64,000 bases of DNA from Nocardioides sp. 503 (GTDB taxonomy: Bacteria; Actinomycetota; Actinomycetes; Propionibacteriales; Nocardioidaceae), in the NCBI RefSeq assembly GCF_004522095.1, contig NZ_SPUI01000007.1, positions 1 through 64,000 on the forward strand. Direction: 5' to 3'. Both the position numbers and the translations under genes were made by a program. Every line of letters starts with the position of its first letter. The first letter of the stretch is position 1. Shown here in pieces: positions 42,118 through 49,560 of the stretch. Below the pieces are notes generated by a model. The model searched no databases. It saw nothing but the letters and a program-made list of their open reading frames with translations, and was not told the DNA's origin.

Positions 42118-43293
42118 ATGACCTCCGCCGGTGACGTGCTCGAGCTGGTGCGGTCGGGGCGGGCCAGCACCCGCTCCGAGCTGCGCCGGCTCACCGGGCT
42201 GTCGCGCACCGCCGTCGTCGCCCGGGTCTCGGCCCTGGCTGAGGCGGGCCTCCTGCTGGTGGGCGAGGAACTTGCCTCCACCGGTGGTCGCCCTCCCGGC
42301 AGCATCCTGTTCCACAAGGACGCCGGGGTGGTCCTGGCCGCCGCGATCGGACGCTCGCGCTCCCAGCTCGCGGTCTTCGACCTGATGGGCGACGAGCTCG
42401 GCTCGGCCTCGGTCGACCACGAGGTCGGCGCCGGCCCCGACGCGGTGATGCCGCCCGTGGCCGAGCACCTGTGCCGCCTGCTCGACGAGACGGCCGCCGC
42501 CCGCACCGTCCTCGCCGTCGGCGTGAGCCTGCCCGGCACCGTCGACCCGGTCCGCGGCGTCAGCGTCGACTCGCCCGTGATGGGCGGCTGGGACGGCGCC
42601 GACCTCGCGCCGTACCTCGAGGAGATCGGTGCCGCCCCGCTCTACGTCGGCAACGACGCCGACGTGCTCGCGCGCTCCGAGCGCCTCGGCCACGCCGCCC
42701 GCTTCCGCGACCTGCTCGTCGTCAAGGCCTCGACGGGTCTCGGGCTGGGCATCATCGCCGAGGGCCGGGTCGTGTCGGGACACCTCGGCGGCGCCGGCGA
42801 GATCGGCCACACCAAGGTCGACGCGGCCGAGGGCCGGCCCTGCCGCTGCGGCGACACCGGCTGCCTCGAGACGCTCGCCGGCGGGTGGGCGCTGGTCTCG
42901 CGGCTCAGCGAGTCGGGCCAGCCCGTCGACCACGTGCGCGACCTCGTGGCGTTGGCGCAGACCGGCGACCCCGAGGCCAAGCAGCTGCTGCGCGAGAGTG
43001 GCCGCCAGCTCGGCGAGGTGCTCGCCGTCGCGATCAACCTGCTCAACCCGCAGGCCGTCGTCCTCGGCGGCGACATGGCCGCCGCCTTCGACGTCTACGC
43101 CGCCGGCGTCCGCGAGAGCGTCTACGCCCGCGCCTCGGCCCTGGCCACCCGCGACCTGCAGTTCCTGCCGTCCACCTTCGGCGACCGCGCCGGCCTGGTC
43201 GGCTGCGCCTCCATGGCCCTCGACCAGGTCCTCAACCCCGCCGCCGTCGACGCCCGCCTCCTCGAGCGCCACGACGTACCCGCGACCACCTGA
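42118..43293 (+). CDS. ROK-family regulator (HTH plus sugar-kinase-like domain)
   Basis: Regulator of 391 residues. A winged helix-turn-helix (about 5-60, RSELRRLTGLSRTAVVARVSAL) is followed by a ROK domain. The zinc motif Cys242-Arg-Cys244-Gly-Asp-Thr-Gly-Cys249-Leu-Glu is intact, with GEIGHTKVD before it. The length and the N-terminal DNA-binding domain mark a transcription factor rather than a glucokinase. It is divergent from zwf-edd-eda and probably controls it in response to glucose or a phosphate derivative. The stop is followed at eight bases by palindromic element copy 2. Confidence 0.9.
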   Translation: MTSAGDVLELVRSGRASTRSELRRLTGLSRTAVVARVSALAEAGLLLVGEELASTGGRPPGSILFHKDAGVVLAAAIGRSRSQLAVFDLMGDELGSASVDHEVGAGPDAVMPPVAEHLCRLLDETAAARTVLAVGVSLPGTVDPVRGVSVDSPVMGGWDGADLAPYLEEIGAAPLYVGNDADVLARSERLGHAARFRDLLVVKASTGLGLGIIAEGRVVSGHLGGAGEIGHTKVDAAEGRPCRCGDTGCLETLAGGWALVSRLSESGQPVDHVRDLVALAQTGDPEAKQLLRESGRQLGEVLAVAINLLNPQAVVLGGDMAAAFDVYAAGVRESVYARASALATRDLQFLPSTFGDRAGLVGCASMALDQVLNPAAVDARLLERHDVPATT

Positions 43294-43300
43294 GGTCCGT

Positions 43301-43377
43301 CCGCCGGGATAGTCCCTAACAAATTCGTGGTCGAGGCGGCGTGCCGACCACGAATTCGTTAGGGACTATCCCGGGCG
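43301..43377. repeat. Palindromic element, copy 2 of the GGGATAGTCCCT family
   Basis: The longest copy: arms at 43301-43333 and 43345-43377 pair at 30 of 33 positions with an 11-base loop. The outer 20 bases equal copy 1 (CCGCCGGGATAGTCCCTAAC), and ATTCGTGG in the arm also recurs in copy 1. It lies between the convergent ROK and AraC genes, and its right arm encodes the last residues and stop codon of the AraC gene. Confidence 0.9.
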
Positions 43378-44153
43378 TACCTCCCCGGAGGGACGCCGAG
43401 GACGTGCTTGAAGTGGCGGGTGAGGTGGGACTGGTCGTGGAAGCCGACCTCGGCGGCGACCTGCGCGGCGGGCATCCCGTCGAGGAGCAGACGCCGGGCC
43501 GCGTCGACGCGGCGGCCCGTGAGGTAGCGGTGCGGGGAGATGCCCAGCTCGCGGCGGAAGGTGCGGACCAGGCGGGCCTCGGGGGCGCCGAGCGCCGCGG
43601 CCGCGGCGGCGAGCGTGACCCCCTCGACGACCGAGGCGTCCAGCAGCTCGCGCAGCCGTCCGGCCAGCGCGGCGTCGCTGCGCGACCTCTCGACCGGTAC
43701 GCCGCGCAGCCGGCACGACAGCGACTCGACGACCAGCGCCAGCTGCGAGGTCGCCTCGAGCTCGTCGCCGGGGTGCCGCAGGGCGTGGTGAAGCGACCGC
43801 ACGTGGCGCACCAGGGCAGGGTCGTCGCTGGTCGGCTCGTCCACGCTGCGGCCGGCGCCGGACTCGTCGAGCGTGCCGGCCTCCAGGTAGACCACGCGCT
43901 TGCGGAAGCCCTCCACCGTGGCGCCGCGGCCGTCGTGCGGCACGTGCGGCGGCAGCAGGGTCACCGACTCGCGGCGCGTGGCGTGCGCGCGGCCGCCGAG
44001 GTCGTAGAGCACGGTGCCGCTGTCGACGAGCAGCACCGTCCAGGTGTCGTGGGTGTGGGAGGGGTAGGCGTGGTGCGGGAAGTGCGCGTGCAGGACCTCC
44101 GCCACGCCGGGCACGGGCGGACGCCAGGCCCGGACGTCCGTGGTGGCCCCCAT
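43359..44153 (-). CDS. AraC-family regulator
   Basis: Regulator of 264 residues. The N-terminal cupin-like sensor (about 1-150) begins with HAHFPHHAYPSHTHDTWTV, rich in His as in AraC_binding domains. The C-terminal double helix-turn-helix (about 170-264) has GISPHRYLTGRRVDAARRLL and AAEVGFHDQSHLTRHFK. ATG 44153 follows a TACGTT box by six bases, so it is likely leaderless. It is divergent from a DUF2000 gene, 48 bases apart. The last codons lie inside palindromic element copy 2. It does not lie in the arabinose cluster and there is no sign that it controls it. Confidence 0.88.
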   Translation of the reverse strand: MGATTDVRAWRPPVPGVAEVLHAHFPHHAYPSHTHDTWTVLLVDSGTVLYDLGGRAHATRRESVTLLPPHVPHDGRGATVEGFRKRVVYLEAGTLDESGAGRSVDEPTSDDPALVRHVRSLHHALRHPGDELEATSQLALVVESLSCRLRGVPVERSRSDAALAGRLRELLDASVVEGVTLAAAAAALGAPEARLVRTFRRELGISPHRYLTGRRVDAARRLLLDGMPAAQVAAEVGFHDQSHLTRHFKHVLGVPPGRYARDSP

Positions 44154-44159
44154 GTCACG

Positions 44160-44165
44160 AACGTA
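44160..44165 (-). promoter_or_regulatory. -10 element for leaderless AraC gene
   Basis: On the minus strand TACGTT lies six bases before the ATG at 44153, within the 48-base divergent region. Confidence 0.5.
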
Positions 44166-44201
44166 CAAGACCCGCGTCGCGCCGACGGCCAGGATCGAGG
44201 C

Positions 44202-44642
44202 ATGCACGACGCCCTCACCCCGCCCTTCGACACCAAGATCGCCGTCCTCGTCCGCGACGACCTCGCGGCCTGGCAGCGCCTCAACGTGACCGCCTTCCTC
44301 GCCAGCGGCATCACCGCCGCCTCGCCGCACCTCGTCGGCGACCCGTACGCCGACGCCGACGGCACGCCGTACCTCGCGATGCTCGGCATGCCGGTGCTCG
44401 TCTTCGCGGCGGACGCCGAGGTCCTGCGGGCCGCCCGCGAGCGCGCGCTGCGCCGGGAGCTGCCGGTGGCGGTCTACACCGCCGACATGTTCGCCACCGG
44501 CCACGACGAGGCCAACCGGGCCGCCGTCGCGGCCGTCGCCGGCGACGCCCTGGACCTGGTGGGGCTGGCGCTGCACGGGCCGAAGAACGCGGTCGACAAG
44601 GTGACCAAGGGCGCGCGGCTGCACCCCGCCACGATCGGCTGA
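44202..44642 (+). CDS. DUF2000-family protein
   Basis: Protein of 146 residues that matches DUF2000, whose fold is related to peptidyl-tRNA hydrolase 2. The function is unknown. KIAVLVRDDLAAWQRLNVTAFL near the start and the C-terminal DLVGLALHGPKNAVDKVTKGARL are typical. It is divergent from the AraC gene over a 48-base region; pairing of DUF2000 with AraC regulators suggests that the regulator controls it. CAGGAT six bases before the ATG may be the -10 element. Confidence 0.75.
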   Translation: MHDALTPPFDTKIAVLVRDDLAAWQRLNVTAFLASGITAASPHLVGDPYADADGTPYLAMLGMPVLVFAADAEVLRAARERALRRELPVAVYTADMFATGHDEANRAAVAAVAGDALDLVGLALHGPKNAVDKVTKGARLHPATIG

Positions 44643-44680
44643 GTGCCGGGCGCGGGTCGGGCGGTCGCCGCCGCGACGCC

Positions 44681-44686
44681 TAGCAT
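44681..44686 (+). promoter_or_regulatory. -10 element for leaderless LacI gene
   Basis: TAGCAT lies six bases before the ATG at 44693, with no ribosome site. Confidence 0.5.
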
Positions 44687-44692
44687 GGCGCC

Positions 44693-45742
44693 ATGTCCGG
44701 ACCGCCCCGCGACCGCAACGGCGCGCACCGTTCGCCGAGCATGGCCGACGTCGCGGCGCAGGCGGGCGTCTCCCACCAGACGGTCTCGCGGGTGCTCAAC
44801 AACTCCTCCGTTGTCAAGGACGCCACCCGCGCCCGGGTGCTGGCCGCCATCGAGGACATGGGCTACCGCCGCAACGCCGCCGCGCGGGTGCTGGCGACCA
44901 ACCGCTCGGGACGCATCGGCATGATCTCCGCGCACCTGGCGCTGCACGGGCCGAGCATGATCGCGGTCGCCGTGCAGGAGGCCGGGCACGACGCCGGCTA
45001 CGAGGTGTCCCTGGTCGGCCTCTCCGACTTCTCCGCCGACTCGCTGCGCGGCGCCGTCGACCGGCTGCTGGACCAGGCGGTCGAGGCGATCGTCGTGGCC
45101 GTGGCCCACCGCGAGGCGCTCGAGCGGACCCGCTCGCTGGACCTGCCCCTGCCGGTGGTCATCGTGCAGGGCGTCACCGCGGGCCAGCCGATGGCCGCCG
45201 GGATCGACCAGGAGCTCGGCGCGCGGCTGGCGACCGAGCACCTGCTCGACCTCGGCCACGAGCGCGTCGCGCAGGTCACCGGCCCGCTCGACTGGGTCGA
45301 GGCCGTCCAGCGGCGCAGCGGGTGGCAGCAGGCCCACGCCGACCGCGGGCTGCGGCCGGGGCCCGAGGTGTCCGGCGACTGGTCCTCGGCCAGCGGGTAC
45401 GCCGCCGGCGACCGGATCGCCGCCGACCCCGGTGTCACCGCGGTGTTCGTCGCCAACGACGCCATGGCGCTCGGCGTGCTCCGCGCGCTGCACGAGCACG
45501 GCCGGCGGGTGCCCGAGGACGTGAGCGTCGTGGGCTTCGACGACGTCCCCGAGGCGGCGTACTTCTGGCCGGGCCTGACCACCGTGGCGCAGCAGTTCTC
45601 CGAGCTCGGCCGGCACGCCGTCGACCTCACCGTGCGGGCCCTCGGCGGCGAGCCGGGCGCCGCCGTCGCGCTGGTCCGCCCCCAGCTCGTCGTCCGGGCC
45701 TCGACCGGCCCGGCTCCCGCCCTCCCTACGATCAGGATGTGA
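44693..45742 (+). CDS. LacI-family regulator 1 of the arabinose cluster
   Basis: Repressor of 349 residues. The helix-turn-helix SMADVAAQAGVSHQTVSRVLNN lies at about residues 16-37, followed by the sensor domain with VVGFDDVPEAAYFWP near 285. It is closely related to the second LacI at 51579 (same SHQTVSRV recognition helix, same VVGFDD-PEAAY segment), so the two may read similar operators. It opens the cluster, and the palindrome TGTGAACGTTCACA spans its stop codon. The effector is probably L-arabinose or a phosphorylated derivative (inference). Confidence 0.87.
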   Translation: MSGPPRDRNGAHRSPSMADVAAQAGVSHQTVSRVLNNSSVVKDATRARVLAAIEDMGYRRNAAARVLATNRSGRIGMISAHLALHGPSMIAVAVQEAGHDAGYEVSLVGLSDFSADSLRGAVDRLLDQAVEAIVVAVAHREALERTRSLDLPLPVVIVQGVTAGQPMAAGIDQELGARLATEHLLDLGHERVAQVTGPLDWVEAVQRRSGWQQAHADRGLRPGPEVSGDWSSASGYAAGDRIAADPGVTAVFVANDAMALGVLRALHEHGRRVPEDVSVVGFDDVPEAAYFWPGLTTVAQQFSELGRHAVDLTVRALGGEPGAAVALVRPQLVVRASTGPAPALPTIRM

Positions 45743-45751
45743 ACGTTCACA
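45738..45751. promoter_or_regulatory. Arabinose-cluster operator, site 1
   Basis: Perfect 14-bp palindrome TGTGAACGTTCACA covering the lacI stop and both candidate starts of the epimerase gene. A bound repressor would block the downstream gene or read-through. Confidence 0.6.
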
Positions 45752-46791
45752 TGGACCGCTTCAGCACGTGGGGCACGACCCCGTCGGGCGAGACCGTGCA
45801 CCGGCTCGTCCTCGGGTCGGAGTCGGGGGCGGTGCTGCACCTGCTCACCCTCGGCGCGACCGTGCACCGGCTCGAGGTCGAGGCGGGCGGCCCCCGTCGC
45901 AACGTCGCGCTGGGCCACCGCGACCCGGCCGACTACCTGTCCTCCACCGACTACATCGGCGGCACCATCGGGCGCTACGCCAACCGCATCGCCCACGGGC
46001 GCGCCCCGCTCGACGGCCGCGAGCTCGTGCTGGGCACCCACGACCGCGGCCACCACCTGCACGGCGGACCCGACGGCTTCGACCGCCGGATGTGGGAGGT
46101 CGTCGAGCAGGACGACGACCGCGCGGTGCTCCGGCTGGAGAGCCCCGACGGCGACCAGGGCTTCCCGGGTGGCCTCACCACGCAGGCGACGTTCACCGTG
46201 ACCGGAGACCGGGTGCGCCTCGACCTGGAGGCGACCACCGACGCCCCGACCCTGGTCAACCTGACCAGCCACGCCTACCTCAACCTCGACGGCGACGGAG
46301 CGGGCAGCATCGACCGGCACGAGCTGACGGTGCACGCCGAGCGCTACACGCCCGTCGACGCCGAGGGCATCCCGCTGGCCGACGAGCACGCGCCGGTGGC
46401 CGGCACGGCCTTCGACTTCCGCTCGCCCGCGGCCATCGGCCCGGCGGTCCGGCGCGACGAGGAGCAGGTGACCTGGGCGCGGGGGATCGACCACAACTAC
46501 GTCCTCGACGGCGAGGGGTGGCGCGACGCGGCCGTGCTCGAGTCCCGCGCCTCGGGCACGCGGGCGGTGCTGCGCACCGACCAGCCCGGGCTGCAGGTCT
46601 ACACCGGCAACTTCCTCGACGGCACCCGCCGCGACGCCGCCGGTGGCCTCTACCGCCAGGGCGACGGCGTCGCCCTGGAGCCGCAGCTGTTCCCCGACAC
46701 CCCGCACCACCCCGCGTGGCCCTCGGCCGTGCTGCGTCCGGGCGAGACCTACCGCTCCGCGCTGGAGTGGGAGTTCACCGCGCTGAAGTGA
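45739..46791 (+). CDS. galM: Aldose 1-epimerase (mutarotase)
   Basis: Cytoplasmic GalM-type mutarotase of about 350 residues that equilibrates alpha and beta sugar anomers. GGTIGRYANRIAHG, DRGHHLHGGPDGFDRR with a catalytic His, LTSHAYLNLDGDG with the second His, and the C-terminal VALEPQLFPDTPHHP (catalytic Glu) are intact. Two starts are possible: GTG 45739, which overlaps the lacI stop (GTGA), or ATG 45751. The gene lies in the arabinose cluster, so it probably feeds the isomerase with the right L-arabinose anomer. A hairpin terminator follows. Confidence 0.92.
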   Translation: MNVHMDRFSTWGTTPSGETVHRLVLGSESGAVLHLLTLGATVHRLEVEAGGPRRNVALGHRDPADYLSSTDYIGGTIGRYANRIAHGRAPLDGRELVLGTHDRGHHLHGGPDGFDRRMWEVVEQDDDRAVLRLESPDGDQGFPGGLTTQATFTVTGDRVRLDLEATTDAPTLVNLTSHAYLNLDGDGAGSIDRHELTVHAERYTPVDAEGIPLADEHAPVAGTAFDFRSPAAIGPAVRRDEEQVTWARGIDHNYVLDGEGWRDAAVLESRASGTRAVLRTDQPGLQVYTGNFLDGTRRDAAGGLYRQGDGVALEPQLFPDTPHHPAWPSAVLRPGETYRSALEWEFTALK

Positions 46792-46800
46792 GCGTTCACA
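46787..46800. promoter_or_regulatory. Arabinose-cluster operator, site 2
   Basis: AGTGAGCGTTCACA overlaps the epimerase stop and differs from the site-1 palindrome at two positions. Confidence 0.5.
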
Positions 46801-46803
46801 TTT

Positions 46804-46824
46804 TTCCGGGCGATCTGCCCGGAA
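46804..46824. terminator. Hairpin after the epimerase gene
   Basis: TTCCGGGC (46804-46811) and GCCCGGAA (46817-46824) form a perfect 8-bp stem with a five-base loop. TTTTT stands before and TCTCTT after it, so it could stop transcription just before the next promoter. Confidence 0.6.
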
Positions 46825-46828
46825 TCTC

Positions 46829-46856
46829 TTGACGCGGTCGAATGTTAGCGCTCACA
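46829..46856 (+). promoter_or_regulatory. Promoter and operator (site 3) of the arabinose transporter operon
   Basis: TTGACG at 46829-46834 is a good -35. The -10 region overlaps the palindrome TGTTAGCGCTCACA (46843-46856), which matches sites 1 and 2. A repressor here would block the polymerase. Confidence 0.55.
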
Positions 46857-46864
46857 CTCACCAC

Positions 46865-46880
46865 AGTGACACCGGTCACA
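46865..46880. promoter_or_regulatory. CRP/GlxR-like site in the arabinose transporter leader
   Basis: AGTGA-CACCGG-TCACA, one mismatch from TGTGA-N6-TCACA. It lies downstream of the operator, 35 bases before the gene start. Confidence 0.45.
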
Positions 46881-46914
46881 AGGGCGCGACGCCCGTTGAT
46901 CTGGAGGAATGACA

Positions 46915-47907
46915 GTGGGAAAGAAGACCCTGATCGCCGCGAGTGCGATCACGCTGAGCTCGATGATGCTCACCGCGTGCGGCAGTGACTCCGACTCCGC
47001 CGCAGGCAAGGACGACGGCTCGATCACGATGGGCTTCGCGCAGGTGGGCGCCGAGAGCGGCTGGCGCACGGCCAACACGAAGTCGGTCCAGGAGTCGGCC
47101 GAGGAGGCCGGCATCGACCTCAAGTTCTCCGACGCGCAGCAGAAGCAGGAGAACCAGATCAAGGCCATCCGCTCCTACATCCAGCAGAAGGTCGACGTGA
47201 TCGCGTTCAGCCCGGTCGTCGAGACCGGCTGGGACGCGGTGCTGCAGGAGGCCAAGCGAGCGAAGATCCCGGTGATCCTGACCGACCGCGCCGTCGACTC
47301 CGAGGACACCTCGCTCTACGAGACCTTCCTCGGTTCCGACTTCATCCTCGAGGGCGAGAAGGCCGGCCAGTGGCTGGTCGAGAACGCTGCCGAGATGGAC
47401 GTCGACGGCAACGGCGCGATCAACGTCGTCCAGCTCGAGGGCACCACCGGCGCCGCGCCGGCCCTCGACCGGGCCGAGGGCTTCGCGTCGGCGATCAAGG
47501 CGGAGGACACCGTCGAGGTCGTGGCGTCCCAGACCGGCGACTTCACCCGCGACGGCGGCAAGAAGGTGATGGAGACCTTCCTCGGCTCCGAGAAGGGCAT
47601 CGACGTCGTCTTCGCCCACAACGACGACATGGGCCTGGGCGCCATCGAGGCGATCGAGGCCGCCGGCCTGGTGCCCGGCAAGGACATCAAGATCATCACC
47701 GTCGACGCGGTCAAGGACGGGATGGCGGCGCTGGCCGAGGGCAAGATCAGCTACATCGTCGAGTGCAACCCGCTGCTCGGTCCCCAGCTCATGGACCTGG
47801 CCAAGAAGGTCGTCGACGGCGAGGACGTGCCCGAGCGCGTCGTCACCGAGGAGAGCACCTTCACGCAGGAGCAGGCGGCCGACGTCCTGGCCGACCGCCA
47901 GTACTGA
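46915..47907 (+). CDS. Sugar ABC importer binding lipoprotein (probable L-arabinose, YtfQ type)
   Basis: Solute-binding protein of 330 residues. Lipobox LTAC places Cys22 at the lipid anchor. The fold is the galactofuranose/arabinose YtfQ class, with IGFAQVGAESGWRT-like start (here MGFAQVGAESGWRTANT), FSPVVETGWDAVLQEAK and VFAHNDDMGLGAIEAIEAAG. GTG 46915 is preferred over ATG 46909 because GGAGG lies seven bases before it and only one or two before the ATG. A 15-bp hairpin separates it from the ATPase gene. The substrate is inferred from araBDA downstream. Confidence 0.88.
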   Translation: MGKKTLIAASAITLSSMMLTACGSDSDSAAGKDDGSITMGFAQVGAESGWRTANTKSVQESAEEAGIDLKFSDAQQKQENQIKAIRSYIQQKVDVIAFSPVVETGWDAVLQEAKRAKIPVILTDRAVDSEDTSLYETFLGSDFILEGEKAGQWLVENAAEMDVDGNGAINVVQLEGTTGAAPALDRAEGFASAIKAEDTVEVVASQTGDFTRDGGKKVMETFLGSEKGIDVVFAHNDDMGLGAIEAIEAAGLVPGKDIKIITVDAVKDGMAALAEGKISYIVECNPLLGPQLMDLAKKVVDGEDVPERVVTEESTFTQEQAADVLADRQY

Positions 47908-47917
47908 GCCCCTGCCC

Positions 47918-47955
47918 GTCGGGCCCGACCGGTTGTTGTCCCGGTCGGGCCCGAC
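47918..47955. terminator. Strong hairpin between binding-protein and ATPase genes
   Basis: GTCGGGCCCGACCGG (47918-47932) pairs perfectly with 47941-47955 around an 8-base loop. No T-tract follows, and the ATPase gene starts 24 bases later. More likely an mRNA-end stabiliser or attenuator that keeps the binding protein in excess than a full stop. Confidence 0.6.
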
Positions 47956-47979
47956 GCCGCACCGCACGAGAGGAACGAG

Positions 47980-49560
47980 ATGACGCAGATGGACCTCCAG
48001 CCGCCCGACGTGGCCGAGCCCGCCGCGACCACGCCGGTCATCGAGATGCAGGACATCTCGATCACCTTCGGGGCGGTGCGCGCGCTCTCCGGCGTCGGGC
48101 TGCGGCTGTTCCCCGGCGAGGTGCACGCGCTCATGGGCGAGAACGGCGCCGGCAAGTCGACGATGATCAAGGCGCTCACCGGCGTCTACACGATCGACGG
48201 CGGGACGATCCGCGTCGGCGGCGAGGAGCAGCACTTCTCCTCCCCGGCGGCCGCGCAGGCGGCGGGCATCAGCACCGTCTACCAGGAGGTCAACCTGGTC
48301 CCCAACCTCACCGTCGCCGAGAACATGCTGCTCGGCCGGGAGCCCCGGCGCTTCGGCGGGATCCACGTCCGCGCGATGAACCGCCGGGCCCGCGAGACCC
48401 TCGACCGGCTCGGCATCGAGGTCGACCCCACCTCCACGCTGGGCGAGCACCCCATCGCCGTCCAGCAGCTCGTCGCCATCGCCCGCGCGGTCGACGTCGA
48501 CGCGCGGGTCCTGATCCTCGACGAGCCCACCTCGAGCCTCGACGCCGACGAGGTCGCCAAGCTCTTCACGGTGATGCGCACGCTGCGCTCCCAGGGCGTC
48601 GCGATCGTCTTCGTCTCCCACTTCCTGGACCAGGTCTACGAGATCGCCGACCGGATGACGGTCCTGCGCAACGGCCGGCTCGTGGGCGAGCGCATGGTGG
48701 CGGACACCACGCAGCTCGAGCTGGTGCAGCTGATGATCGGCCGCGAGCTGGAGGTGCTCGAGCGGCTCGACCGCGAGGTGGCGGCCACCAGCGCCCGCGA
48801 GAGCGGGGCGCCGGTGATGAAGGCCCTGGGGCTCAGCCGCAAGGGCTCGCTGGAGGCCTTCGACCTCGAGCTGTACGACGGCGAGGTCGTCGGCATCGCC
48901 GGGCTGCTCGGCTCCGGGCGCACCGAGATGGCCCGCCTGCTGTTCGGCGCCGACACCGCCGACCACGGCGAGCTGCACATCCGCTCCGAGCGGCGCCGCC
49001 TGCGCAGCCCGCGCCACGCCATCGACCGCAAGGTCGCCTTCTCCAGCGAGAACCGCCGCGCCGAGGGCGTGATCGAGGACCTCTCCGTCGCCGACAACAT
49101 GCTCCTGGCGCTGCAGGCCTCGCGCGGCTGGCTCCGCCCGATCCCCTCCGGCACCCGCCAGCGGCTGGTGACGGAGTACATCGAGACCCTCGACATCCGC
49201 CCGCCCGACCCCCAGGCCCTGATGCGCAACCTGTCCGGCGGCAACCAGCAGAAGGTGCTGCTCGCCCGGTGGCTCATCACCCAGCCCGAGGTGCTGATCC
49301 TGGACGAGCCCACCCGCGGCATCGACATCGGCGCCAAGGCCCAGATCCAGCAGCTCGTCGCCGAGCTCGCGCGCCGCGGCATGTCGGTCGTCTTCATCTC
49401 CGCCGAGCTCGAGGAGGTCCTACGCCTGAGCGACCGGCTCGTCGTGATGCGCGACCGCCGCAAGATCGCGGAGCGTCCCAACGACGACGTCAGCGTCGGC
49501 GACCTCCTCGAGATCATCGCCGGCGAGGCCCGCACCCAGCAGGAGGAGTCCCGTGCGTAA
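47980..49560 (+). CDS. Sugar ABC importer ATPase (probable L-arabinose, YtfR type)
   Basis: Double ATPase of 526 residues. The first domain has Walker A GENGAGKST at 53-61, QLVAIARAVDVDARVLILDEPTSSL as signature and Walker B, and the second has the degenerate GIAGLLGSGRTE, LSGGNQQKVLLARWL and LILDEPTRGIDIGAKAQ. It sits between binding protein and two permeases, the same order as E. coli ytfQ-ytfR-ytfT-yjfF. The 3' end overlaps permease 1 by eight bases. Confidence 0.9.
   Translation: MTQMDLQPPDVAEPAATTPVIEMQDISITFGAVRALSGVGLRLFPGEVHALMGENGAGKSTMIKALTGVYTIDGGTIRVGGEEQHFSSPAAAQAAGISTVYQEVNLVPNLTVAENMLLGREPRRFGGIHVRAMNRRARETLDRLGIEVDPTSTLGEHPIAVQQLVAIARAVDVDARVLILDEPTSSLDADEVAKLFTVMRTLRSQGVAIVFVSHFLDQVYEIADRMTVLRNGRLVGERMVADTTQLELVQLMIGRELEVLERLDREVAATSARESGAPVMKALGLSRKGSLEAFDLELYDGEVVGIAGLLGSGRTEMARLLFGADTADHGELHIRSERRRLRSPRHAIDRKVAFSSENRRAEGVIEDLSVADNMLLALQASRGWLRPIPSGTRQRLVTEYIETLDIRPPDPQALMRNLSGGNQQKVLLARWLITQPEVLILDEPTRGIDIGAKAQIQQLVAELARRGMSVVFISAELEEVLRLSDRLVVMRDRRKIAERPNDDVSVGDLLEIIAGEARTQQEESRA

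Noticed and set aside
37923..43377. GGGATAGTCCCT palindromes as miniature transposons
   Set aside because: No target-site duplications or transposase nearby; kept as palindromic repeats of unknown role.
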